A stretch of DNA of 59,139 nucleotides from Streptomyces sp. ISL-87 (GTDB taxonomy: Bacteria > Actinomycetota > Actinomycetes > Streptomycetales > Streptomycetaceae): NCBI RefSeq assembly GCF_018614095.1, contig NZ_JAGGOY010000058.1:1-59139 (forward strand), read 5' to 3'. Positions 18,256 to 25,732 of this stretch are shown in pieces. The notes below the pieces were generated by a model, which saw only the letters and a program-made list of their open reading frames with translations, ran no database searches and was not told the origin of the DNA. Both the position numbers and the translations under genes were made by a program. Each line of letters opens with the position of its first letter. Within the stretch, counting starts at the first letter, position 1.

Positions 18256-18328
18256 CCTCCCGGTGCGCGGGCTGCGGCTCCTTCTTTTGCAGAGAAACCC
18301 AAGCCGCCGCCACCTTGATCTCGGGAGG
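18256..18328 (+). ncRNA. Y RNA-like element 2, short form without the tRNA-mimic module
   Basis: The ends pair over seven bases (CCTCCCG at 18256-18262 with CGGGAGG at 18322-18328). The flanking half-sites match those of the other two elements: GGTGCG on the 5' side and CCTTGATCT on the 3' side, the latter close to the CUUGA segment of animal Y RNAs. An inner stem GCGGCT/AGCCGC (18274-18279 with 18302-18307) closes a 22-base pyrimidine-then-purine loop. No T-arm or D-arm sequence is present. At 73 bases it is about half the length of its neighbours and lies 14 bases after element 1. It could be a minimal Ro60 ligand or a degenerate copy. Confidence 0.65.
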
Positions 18329-18340
18329 CCCGCGTGCGGG

Positions 18341-18470
18341 ATGCCCGGTGCGCAGGCAACGGTTACTTCCGGATCAACGGGTCGCGGGTTCGAGTCCCGC
18401 CCGGCTTCGGCCGGTAGCTCAGTTGGTAGAGCAGTCGACATAGTCCGTCGCCGACTCCGATCTCGGGCAT
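18341..18470 (+). ncRNA. Y RNA-like element 3 with a permuted tRNA-mimic module (YrlA type)
   Basis: The ends pair over seven bases (ATGCCCG at 18341-18347 with CGGGCAT at 18464-18470). Half-sites GTGCGCA and CTCCGATCT flank an internal loop, then 18355-18362 pairs with 18445-18452 with one A-C mismatch. The tRNA-like module has a perfect five-pair T-arm (18384-18400, loop TTCGAGT) and a perfect CCGGC-TTCG-GCCGG acceptor-like hairpin (18401-18414). TA and a D-arm GCTC AGTTGGTA GAGC (18417-18432) follow. A UUCG tetraloop replaces the free acceptor ends of a tRNA. It ends 49 bases before the Ro60 start codon. With element 1 it forms a duplicated pair flanking the short element 2. Confidence 0.85.
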
Positions 18471-18519
18471 TCCGCACGTCACGCCTCCTCCCTTTTCTGT
18501 TGAATTCGGGGGGATTCAC

Positions 18520-20115
18520 ATGGCTCGTTTCAACCTGCGGTCGTCCAAGTCCGCGACAGCCGCGCCCACTTCACCGGCCTCGCCCGTGCGGTCCACCGGC
18601 CGCCGCGCCGCCAACCACCACGGCAGCCCCGGCTACGTCCGCGATCCGCGCTCGGAGCTGTTCCTGCTCGCCGTCGCCAACTTCGTGACGCAGCGCACCG
18701 CTTACGAGGGCGCACAGGACCGCGACGACCGTTTCGCCGCGCTCGTGCGCACGCTCGCCGTCGAAGACCCGGCGTGGACCGCCGGCCTGCTCGGCTGGCT
18801 CCGGGGCGACGGCAACATGCGTACCGCCTCGCTCGTCGGCGCCGCCGAGTACGTCAAGGCACGGCTCGACGCCGGGGTGACCGAGGGGCCGTCGAACCGC
18901 CAGGTCGTGGACTCCGTACTGCGCCGCGCGGACGAGCCCGGTGAGCTGCTGGCCTACTGGACGGCGACGTACGGGCGCAACGTGCCCAAGCCCGTCAAGC
19001 GCGGTATCGCAGACGCCGTACGCCGGCTCTACTCCGGCAGCTCATTGCTGAAGTACGACACCGCGTCCAAGGGTTTCCGCTTCGGCGACGTGCTCAACCT
19101 CGTGCACGCCTCCCCCGACCCGGCCAAGGCCTGGCAGGGCGAGCTGTTCCGGTACGCCCTCGACCGCCGGCACAGCCCGGAGACGGCCGAGGCGCCGGCC
19201 GGGAACCGCACCCTGGCGGCCCACCGGGAGCTCATGGAGCTGCCCGTGGACAAGCGCCGGGCCGTGGTCACCGCGCCGGACGGCGCCGACCGGCTCGCCG
19301 CGGCGGGCATGACCTGGGAGGCTCTCGCCGGGTGGCTCCAGGGCCCGATGGACGCGGCCGCCTGGGAGGCAGTCATCCCGTCCATGGGCCCCATGGCGCT
19401 GCTGCGGAACCTGCGCAACTTCGACCAGGCCGGAGTCTCGGACCTCGTGGCCTCGCGGGTCGCGGCGAAGCTCTCCGACCCGGAGGTCGTCGCCCGGTCC
19501 CGGCAGTTCCCCTTCCGCTACCTCGCCGCCTACCAGCACGCCCCGTCGCTGCGCTGGGCATACCCGCTGGAGCTGGCGCTCGGCCACTCGCTGGGATCCG
19601 TACCGGCGCTGTCCGGCCGGACGCTGATCCTCGTCGACCGGTCCGGGTCCATGTGGACCCGGCTGTCGGACCGCTCGGAGCTCAACCGGGCCGACGCGGC
19701 GGCGATCTTCGGTACCGCGCTGGCGATGCGGGCCGAGCAGGCGGACCTGGTGCAGTTCGGCACCACCAGCAAGGCCGTCGCGTACCAGCGCGGCGAGTCC
19801 GTGCTGAGGGTGCTGAAGGAGTTCGAGGACCTCGGCGGCACCTACACCGCCGAGGCCGTGCGAGCGCACTACCGGGGACACGACCGGGTCCTGATCGTCA
19901 CGGACGAGCAGGCCACGTACCACTACGGCGGCGACCCGACGGCCCTGGTCCCGGACACGGTCCCGGTGTACACCTGGAACCTGGCCGGATACCGGGTGGG
20001 CCACGCGCCCGCCGGCTCCGCGAACCGGCACACCTTCGGCGGGCTCACCGATGCGGCGTTCCGCATGGTCTCCCTGATCGAGAGCGGCCAGAACGCCGAC
20101 TGGCCGTGGCAGTGA
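18520..20115 (+). CDS. rsr: TROVE-domain RNA-binding protein (Ro60/Rsr orthologue)
   Basis: A 531-residue Ro60-type protein. The N-terminal part (about residues 30-365) has the TROVE/HEAT-repeat character, with YVRDPRSELFLLAVANFVT, VEDPAWTAGLLGWLR and LPVDKRRAVVTAPDG-like stretches. A von Willebrand A-like domain follows, whose metal site DRSGS lies near residue 372. Ro60 forms a ring that binds Y RNAs on its rim and the ends of misfolded RNA in its hole. It assists RNA quality control and, with exonucleases, degradation. Three Y RNA-like elements lie directly upstream. A GGGGGGA six bases before the ATG at 18520 supports the start. It converges on the DUF4190 gene. Confidence 0.92.
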   Translation: MARFNLRSSKSATAAPTSPASPVRSTGRRAANHHGSPGYVRDPRSELFLLAVANFVTQRTAYEGAQDRDDRFAALVRTLAVEDPAWTAGLLGWLRGDGNMRTASLVGAAEYVKARLDAGVTEGPSNRQVVDSVLRRADEPGELLAYWTATYGRNVPKPVKRGIADAVRRLYSGSSLLKYDTASKGFRFGDVLNLVHASPDPAKAWQGELFRYALDRRHSPETAEAPAGNRTLAAHRELMELPVDKRRAVVTAPDGADRLAAAGMTWEALAGWLQGPMDAAAWEAVIPSMGPMALLRNLRNFDQAGVSDLVASRVAAKLSDPEVVARSRQFPFRYLAAYQHAPSLRWAYPLELALGHSLGSVPALSGRTLILVDRSGSMWTRLSDRSELNRADAAAIFGTALAMRAEQADLVQFGTTSKAVAYQRGESVLRVLKEFEDLGGTYTAEAVRAHYRGHDRVLIVTDEQATYHYGGDPTALVPDTVPVYTWNLAGYRVGHAPAGSANRHTFGGLTDAAFRMVSLIESGQNADWPWQ

Positions 20116-20122
20116 CTTTCCG

Positions 20123-20833
20123 TCAGATTCTTTCGTGGACCTGCGTGTTCGAGTACGGGCTGTCGTAGTCGGGGTCGGAGTCTATGTCCCCGAGGTCGGC
20201 CAGCAGGCCGAACATCATGACCAGAACGACGAGCCCGCCCAGCACGATGCCCACCGCGCCGAGGATGAGGCCGGCCAGCGCCATACCGCCGTTGGTCGCC
20301 TCGCCCCGGTTCGCCTTGCCGCGGCCCAGGGCGCCGAAGACGACCGCCCCGATGCCCAGCGCGACCGAGAAGAAGCTGGCGATGCAGCCGACGACGGAGA
20401 GGATGCCGAGGACGAGCGCGGTGACACCGAAGCCGTTGCTCGGCTGGGCGCCGTAGGGCTGGTACGCGGCGGAGCCCGGGTAACCCTGGTAGCCGGGGTA
20501 GGCCGGATAGCCGTACCCGGCGGCGGCCTGCGGCCCGCCACCGGGGTAGCCGTAACCGCTCTGGTCGTGCTGGGCCTGGTACCCGTAGCTCGCAGGCGAA
20601 GGTCCCGGTGTCTGAGGCTGCGCGGCGGGCGGCGGTATCTCGGCCCCCGGCATCCCGGCGATCGTCTGCTGATCGTGCACGGAAGGCCCGGAGGAATCGG
20701 AAGGCCCAGCCGGCGCGGGCGCCCCGGACGGAGCCCCCGACATACCCGGCGTGCCCTGCTGCTTCCCCAGATCGACCGCCGGCCGCTCCGGCGGCGCCCA
20801 GGGGTCTCGCGGCTCGGGGCTGTGGTCGGTCAT
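20123..20833 (-). CDS. DUF4190 membrane protein with a Gly/Tyr/Pro-rich N-terminus
   Basis: A 236-residue protein. The first ~120 residues are low complexity, rich in P, G, Q and Y (YGYPAYPGYQGYPG and similar) and probably disordered and cytoplasmic. Two hydrophobic segments with the DUF4190 pattern follow: ALVLGILSVVGCIASFFSVALGIGAVVFG and ALAGLILGAVGIVLGGLVVLVMM, joined by a basic loop GRGKANRGEATNGG. The function of the family is unknown. The gene ends eight bases from the Ro60 stop, convergent, and is divergent from the adenosine-deaminase-family gene. Confidence 0.85.
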   Translation of the reverse strand: MTDHSPEPRDPWAPPERPAVDLGKQQGTPGMSGAPSGAPAPAGPSDSSGPSVHDQQTIAGMPGAEIPPPAAQPQTPGPSPASYGYQAQHDQSGYGYPGGGPQAAAGYGYPAYPGYQGYPGSAAYQPYGAQPSNGFGVTALVLGILSVVGCIASFFSVALGIGAVVFGALGRGKANRGEATNGGMALAGLILGAVGIVLGGLVVLVMMFGLLADLGDIDSDPDYDSPYSNTQVHERI

Positions 20834-20943
20834 GCGGCGCCCCCCTCTCGTACAGCCATGCTAAGCGCTGCCACCGACAGTCCCGGGGCCTGCCTACGAT
20901 GAAGCCCGATCCGTCCGCACAGCGTTCCCCCGGAGGCCCTCTC

Positions 20944-21969
20944 ATGCCCGACCTGCACCCCTTCATCGCGGGGCTGCCCAAGGCTGAACTCCACGTCCAC
21001 CACGTCGGCTCGGCATCACCGCGCATCGTGGCCGAACTCGCCTCCCGACACCCGGACTCGAAGGTGCCCACCGACCCCGAGGCCCTCGCCGACTACTTCA
21101 CCTTCACCGACTTCGCGCACTTCATCGAGGTCTACCTGTCGGTCGTCGACCTGATCCGCACCCCCGACGACGTACGCACCCTCACCTTCGAGGTCGCGCG
21201 CGACATGGCCCGGCAGAACATCCGCTACGCCGAGCTGACCATCACCCCGTTCTCCTCCACCCGCCGCGGCATCGAGGAGAAGGCCTTCATGGAGGCCATC
21301 GAGGACGCCCGCAAGGCCGCCGAGGCCGAGCTCGGCGTCATCCTGCGCTGGTGCTTCGACATCCCCGGCGAGGCCGGCCTGGAGGCCGCCGCCGAGACCG
21401 CGCGCCTCGCCGTCGATCTGCGCCCCGAGGGCCTGGTCTCCTTCGGCCTCGGCGGCCCCGAGATCGGTGTCCCGCGCCCGCAGTTCAAGCCCTACTTCGA
21501 CCAGGCCCGGGCCGCCGGCCTGCACAGCGTGCCGCACGCCGGCGAGACCACCGGCCCGGAGACCGTCTGGGACGCGATCCGCGAGCTGGGGGCCGAGCGC
21601 ATCGGCCACGGCACCAGCGCCACCCAGGACCCCGAGCTCCTCGCGTACCTCGTCGAGCACCGGATCGCGCTGGAGGTCTGCCCGACCTCCAACATCGCCA
21701 CCCGCGCGGTGACCGACCTCGACCGGCACCCGGTCAAGGAGATGGTCGCGGCGGGCGTGCTCGTCACCATCAACAGCGACGACCCGCCGATGTTCGGCTC
21801 CGACCTCAACAACGAGTACGCGGTCGCCGCCCGGCTCCTCGACCTCGACGAGCGCGGGCTGGCACAACTGGCGAAGAACGCCGTCGAGGCCTCCTTCCTG
21901 GACGCGGCCGGCAAGACGAAGCTGAACGCGGAGATCGACACGTACACCGACACGTGGCTGGCCTCCTGA
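20944..21969 (+). CDS. Adenosine-deaminase-family enzyme, candidate aminodeoxyfutalosine deaminase
   Basis: A 341-residue amidohydrolase. Metal-binding histidines appear in AELHVHHVG, the next metal site in HSVPHAGETTGPETVW, the catalytic area in RIGHGTSAT, the CPTSNIAT motif and the terminal metal aspartate in NSDDPPMF. This is the usual order and spacing for adenosine deaminases. In S. coelicolor a relative of this gene, in what I recall as the same neighbourhood, was reported to deaminate aminodeoxyfutalosine in menaquinone synthesis, so either substrate is possible. The ATG at 20944 starts MPDLHPF and follows GGAGG. The gene is divergent from the DUF4190 gene and 21 bases before the phosphodiesterase gene. 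Confidence 0.88.
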   Translation: MPDLHPFIAGLPKAELHVHHVGSASPRIVAELASRHPDSKVPTDPEALADYFTFTDFAHFIEVYLSVVDLIRTPDDVRTLTFEVARDMARQNIRYAELTITPFSSTRRGIEEKAFMEAIEDARKAAEAELGVILRWCFDIPGEAGLEAAAETARLAVDLRPEGLVSFGLGGPEIGVPRPQFKPYFDQARAAGLHSVPHAGETTGPETVWDAIRELGAERIGHGTSATQDPELLAYLVEHRIALEVCPTSNIATRAVTDLDRHPVKEMVAAGVLVTINSDDPPMFGSDLNNEYAVAARLLDLDERGLAQLAKNAVEASFLDAAGKTKLNAEIDTYTDTWLAS

Positions 21970-21990
21970 CGCCTGCGCAGAATAGGGGCC

Positions 21991-22680
21991 ATGCGCACCT
22001 TGACTGCCGTCGGCCACCGCGGCGATCCCTACCGTGTCCGTGAGAACACCCTGTCTTCGATCCGCTCCGCCTTCACGCGCGGGGCGGACGCGGTCGAGAT
22101 CGACGTACGGCTGACCCGCGACGGGGTGCCGGTCCTGCTCCACGACGAGAAGCTCCAGCGGCTGTGGGGCCATGACGTACGGCTCGACGCCGTCACGGCC
22201 CCGCAGCTGAAGGAGCTGGCGGAGGGCGGGATCCCGACGCTGCGCGAGGCCCTGGCGGCCGCCGGCGCGGGCCGGGTGATGATCGACTTGCCGGGCGCCA
22301 CGTTCGAGGGTGTACGGACCGTCGTCGACCTGGTCCGCGAATGCGGGGCGCGCGAGCGTACGTACTACTGCGCGGGCCCGGCCACCATGCTGGCCGTGCG
22401 CGCCGCCGACCCGGGTGCGGAGATCGCGCTGACCTGGACCACCCTGTCCCCGCCGCGCCGGGTGCTGATCGACGCGGTGGCCCCGGCCTGGCTCAACTAC
22501 CGGTTCGGGCTGGTCAGCCGGGAGCTGGTGGACGCCCTGCACCGGGACGGCCTGCTGGTGTCGGCCTGGACGGCGGACACCAAGCGGACGATGCGCGGCC
22601 TCATCGCCGCCGGGGTGGACTCCGTCACCACGAACCGGGTGGACGCGCTGGCCGCCGTACGGACCGAGCTCGGGCGGTGA
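21991..22680 (+). CDS. Glycerophosphodiester phosphodiesterase
   Basis: A 229-residue GDPD-domain protein. The conserved start GHRGDPYRVRENTLSSI provides the catalytic His-Arg and the ENT metal site. ADAVEIDVRLTRDGVPVLLHD contributes the ExD pair and the second catalytic histidine. There is no signal peptide, so it is probably cytoplasmic, hydrolysing glycerophosphodiesters to glycerol-3-phosphate and an alcohol. Its stop overlaps the GTG of the histidine kinase remnant by three bases. The length is typical for short bacterial members. Confidence 0.9.
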   Translation: MRTLTAVGHRGDPYRVRENTLSSIRSAFTRGADAVEIDVRLTRDGVPVLLHDEKLQRLWGHDVRLDAVTAPQLKELAEGGIPTLREALAAAGAGRVMIDLPGATFEGVRTVVDLVRECGARERTYYCAGPATMLAVRAADPGAEIALTWTTLSPPRRVLIDAVAPAWLNYRFGLVSRELVDALHRDGLLVSAWTADTKRTMRGLIAAGVDSVTTNRVDALAAVRTELGR

Positions 22681-23621
22681 TACGCGCCTGGGGGGAGCGG
22701 ATCCGGGAGCGGATCCGGCGCGCCGATCCGCGGTGGCGGGACCTGGGGCTGACGCTGCTGGTGCAGCTGGCGGTGACCATGCCGTTCGTGGTGCCCCGGG
22801 CGGCCGACCTGCCGCCCGTGACCTGGGCCTCGTACGGGATGACCACGCTCGCCGTGCTGCCGCTGGTGTGGCGGCGGCGGGCGCCGGTGGCCGTACTGGC
22901 CGCCATTCTGATCGTGGGCGGTGTGTACAAGGTCGCGCTGGACGGTCCGGGCCAGCCGTTGCCGTATGCGGGGCTCATCGCCTTCTACACGGTGGCCCTT
23001 CAGTGCACCGTTCGGGTCCGCGTGAGTGTGGGGCTCGCCTCGGTGGCGGCGGTCGCGCTGTCGGTGGGGTGGGAGACGGGGACGGCGCGGGAGCTGCTGT
23101 TCACGCTGTTCGTCTCCGCGGCGGCCTACGCCCTGGGGCGGCTCCAGCACACGCGGCAGGCCTATACGGAGGCCATCGAGGCCCGGGCCGCCGAGCTGGA
23201 GCGGGCGAACCGGATCGAGGCGGAGCAGGCGGCGGCGCGCGAACGGGCCCGGATAGCCCGGGAGATGCACGACATCCTGTCGCATGCGGTCAGCATCATG
23301 ATCGTGCAGGCGGAGGCCGGTCCGGTGGCCGTACGCCGGGCTCCCGAGCGGGCGGAGGCGGCCTTCGACGCGATCGCCGAGACGGGGCGGGACGCGATGG
23401 CGCAGCTGCGGACGATGCTGGGGGTGCTGCGCACGGACCGCCCGGACGAGGTCGCGCCGCGTCGGCCCCAGCCCGGGATCGAGGAGCTGGCGGGGCTGCT
23501 GGAGCGGGTGCGGGGCAGCGGGCTGGAGGTGTCGTACGAGCGGACGGGCGCGGTGCGCGGGCTGCCGGCGGCGCTGGAGGCGACGGTGCACCGCGTGCCG
23601 CCGAGGGCAAGCTCGATCTGA
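22677..23621 (+). pseudogene. Truncated sensor histidine kinase (NarL-type partner), ATPase domain lost
   Basis: Starts with a GTG that overlaps the stop of the preceding gene. Four to five membrane segments are followed by a coiled-coil linker and the phosphoacceptor segment ARIAREMHDILSHAVSIMIVQ (HisKA_3). The reading continues normally to ALEATVHRV near 23597, where such kinases continue VVQEALTN. Here the sequence switches abruptly to the interior of an unrelated serine hydrolase in another frame and stops eight codons later. The HATPase domain and the usual downstream response regulator are missing. It cannot autophosphorylate and is a deletion product, unless the assembly is wrong. Confidence 0.8.
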
Positions 23622-24439
23622 ACAGGCCGGTGCAGGAGTATCTGCCGGGGACCTTCCCCGATGCGTTCGCGCCCGTCACGGTGCGCGAGCTGCTGAACCA
23701 CACGAGCGGCATCCAGGCGGCCGACGGACCGGGCGACGCGTTCGAGGCGCAGTGGGAGCACCGTTTCGATGTGACCGATCCGCGCGAACAGATCGCCAAC
23801 GCCGTGGCAAAGGGGCCGGAGTTCGAGCCGGGCACGGCGCAGCACTACCTGAACATCAACTACACCGTGCTCGGTGTGCTCATAGAGAAGGTGACGGGTA
23901 CGAGCTACGAGGCCTCGGTCGCCCGGCGGATCCTTCAGCCCCTGGGCCTGCGCCAGACGTCCTTCCCCGGGCGGACGCAGACGCGGATCCAGGGCCCGTA
24001 CAACCACGGCTACCAGGCGGTGCCGCGGCCGGACGGGTCGAGGGCACTGCGCGATGTCTCCGTGTGGAACAGCTCGGACCGTTGGGCGGCCGGTGACATC
24101 ATCTCGACCACGGCGGATCTGGAGCGCTTCACCGTGGCCCTGTTCAGCGGCCGGATCGTGCCGAAGGCGCAGCTGGAGGAGATGTTCACGGTTCCGGAGG
24201 TGAAGGACTTCGCCTCCGGGAAGGACGCCACACTGACCGCGGGCATGTCCAGGATAGTCCTGCCGGACGGCACGGTCGCCTGGGGCAAGTCGGGTGGCCG
24301 GCACGGCTACAACACCGCGATAGGCGCGACCCGCGACCTCTCCCGCACCTTGGTCTACTCCGTCAACTCCACGAACGCCAAGGGGCAGGACATGAACCCG
24401 GTGGCCCTCGGGATCGTCATGGCGGCCTTCGCCAAGTAA
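23600..24439 (+). pseudogene. Serine beta-lactamase-like hydrolase fragment, N-terminus lost
   Basis: About 279 codons match a class C beta-lactamase/D-alanyl carboxypeptidase-like protein from EGKLDLNRPVQEYLPG onward. The YLN motif (QHYLNINYTVLG) supplies the tyrosine of the Tyr-x-Asn box, and WGKSGGRHGYNT matches the late HxG/KxG-type element. The upstream part with the signal peptide and catalytic SxxK is gone, replaced by the kinase fragment with a junction near 23597-23602. Without the nucleophile it should be inactive. Any translation would need the kinase-frame ribosome to shift or an internal start. Confidence 0.8.
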
Positions 24440-24457
24440 CCGGCCTGGATGATTGAT

Positions 24458-24898
24458 TCAGCGTGGCCGCAGCCCGTCGAAGACCACCTTGAAGATCAGC
24501 TCCCGGGGTACCGGATCAGCTCCGAGTTGCTCCAGTGCCCTGGTGGTGCCGGCCAGGAGGGCGATGAGCTCTGGCAGGCCCAGCTCCGGGCGGACCGCAC
24601 CGGCCTGTTGTGCCCCGGCCAGCAGCTCGGTCAGCCGGGTCTGGATCTCCATGGTCGGCTCCTGCAAGGACGCATGTGCGTCCACCCCGGCTGCGCCGAG
24701 CGCCTGGGTGAACTCGTTCTTGCCCGCGGACTGTTCCACTACCAGGCGGAAGCAGGCGAAGAAGGCCTCGGTGGGCCCCGCCTCGGCGGCCACCTGCGCG
24801 GTCTGGGCTGCCATGGTCTCCAGCCTGCGCACCATCACGGCCTCCAGCAGCGCCTCCTTGGTCGGGAAGTGCCGGAAGAGCGAGCTGAACCCGGCGAA
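24458..24898 (-). pseudogene. TetR-family regulator lacking most of its DNA-binding domain
   Basis: The ligand-binding C-terminal part is intact (VRRLETMAAQ through VFDGLRPR). Upstream, the recognition-helix end LFRHFPTKEALLEAV is readable to FAGFSS near 24898. Beyond that point the sequence becomes the interior of a plus-strand SnoaL-like gene, and helices 1-2 of the TetR domain are missing. A methionine at 24838 could start a 126-residue protein without a DNA-binding domain. The gene lies 18 bases from the end of the serine hydrolase fragment, convergent. Confidence 0.7.
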
Positions 24899-25199
24899 CG
24901 TAGTCGTCCGGGAAGCCGACGACGCGGAGGTGGTCGTCGCCGAGTTCGACTACCGCGTGCACCACCGGGTGACCAATCGGACTTTCGAGGCCGCCAACAT
25001 CCAGGTGCTGCGGGTCCGCGACGGCCTGATCGTCAGCAGTCGGGACTTCCACGACCACCTGGCCCTCGTCATGGCCGGCGGCGGCCTGCCCGAACTGGTA
25101 GCGGCACTGGAAGGCAAATGGCCCCAGTCATCTAGGCCGGGGTGGAGACAGGGTTCGGAGCGGGGGCGGTGGACCCCTGCAGCGTCTCCAGGCGCTTGA
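24897..25199 (+). pseudogene. SnoaL-like (NTF2 fold) protein fragment, N-terminus lost
   Basis: About 75 codons read as the second half of a SnoaL-like domain: DAEVVVAEFDYRVHH, FEAANIQVLRVRDGLIVSSRDFHDHLAL and LPELVAALEGK. The first half is missing where the sequence joins the TetR fragment. The frame runs past the expected end near 25121 into the opposite-strand membrane gene before stopping. The original arrangement was probably a divergent TetR-SnoaL pair whose two 5' ends were removed by one deletion. Confidence 0.65.
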
Positions 25200-25635
25200 T
25201 CATGCGGCGCAGGACCAGCAGGGGGATCACGCCGAAGACACCGAATGACATGTCGATGACCGACCACCAGAAGGGGATGCCCCGGATGGGGCCGCAGATC
25301 AGGGCCAGCGGAATGACTCCGGCGCAGGCGATCATGCCCGCCTCGATGATCCAGATGTTGCGTACGGGGTCGCGGTGGACCCCGTAGAAGAAGACGGCGA
25401 TCACCAGGTGGGCGAAGGCGAGCCAGTCGGTGCCGTAGAGGAGGAAGGGGTAGTCCGCGTCGGCCTGGTTCAGGCCGTCCCCCACCCGCCGCAGCCATGT
25501 GTGGGACACCAGGGAGTTGGCCCAGTGGAGCTCACTGACCAGGGGGAAGGCCGTGAGCCCACTGAGCACCAGACAGACGATGAACAGGGCCAGCCAGGCA
25601 CGGATCCGCCGCTGAAGGGCGCTTCTCTCGCTCAT
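25132..25635 (-). CDS. Four-helix membrane protein of unknown function
   Basis: About 167 residues with hydrophobic segments near LALFIVCLVLSGLTAF, WLAFAHLVIAVFFYG, AGMIACAGVIPLALICG and WWSVIDMSFGVFGVIPLLVL, and a charged tail. No known motif is recognised. The ATG at 25635 (MSERSALQRR) follows AAGGAAG in the upstream sequence, better than a start ten codons earlier. Two copies of a palindrome lie 23-58 bases upstream, so a TetR-type repressor probably controls it. No intact repressor gene is adjacent. Confidence 0.7.
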   Translation of the reverse strand: MSERSALQRRIRAWLALFIVCLVLSGLTAFPLVSELHWANSLVSHTWLRRVGDGLNQADADYPFLLYGTDWLAFAHLVIAVFFYGVHRDPVRNIWIIEAGMIACAGVIPLALICGPIRGIPFWWSVIDMSFGVFGVIPLLVLRRMIKRLETLQGSTAPAPNPVSTPA

Positions 25636-25657
25636 GGAAGGAAGCCTACGCCGAATT

Positions 25658-25693
25658 CTGAACACGTTCAGACCACTTCCTGAACCCGTTCAG
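25658..25693. promoter_or_regulatory. Two tandem palindromic operators, TetR-like
   Basis: CTGAACACGTTCAG (25658-25671) and CTGAACCCGTTCAG (25680-25693) are 6-2-6 palindromes with centres 22 bases apart, on the same face of the helix. They lie immediately upstream of the minus-strand membrane protein gene. Palindromes of this form are typical TetR/AcrR operators. The only regulator nearby is the truncated TetR remnant. Confidence 0.7.
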
Positions 25694-25732
25694 TTCTTGT
25701 GGCCGGACCGTGATCACCAACCGGCGGCGTTC

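Noticed and set aside
23597..24439. A natural kinase-hydrolase fusion protein
   Set aside because: The two parts are in different frames, and the kinase frame stops eight codons after the junction. A functional fusion cannot be made without a frameshift.
25132..25199. A true C-terminus for the SnoaL-like fragment in this stretch
   Set aside because: The frame here runs antisense into the membrane protein gene and loses SnoaL similarity near 25121, so it is treated as read-through.
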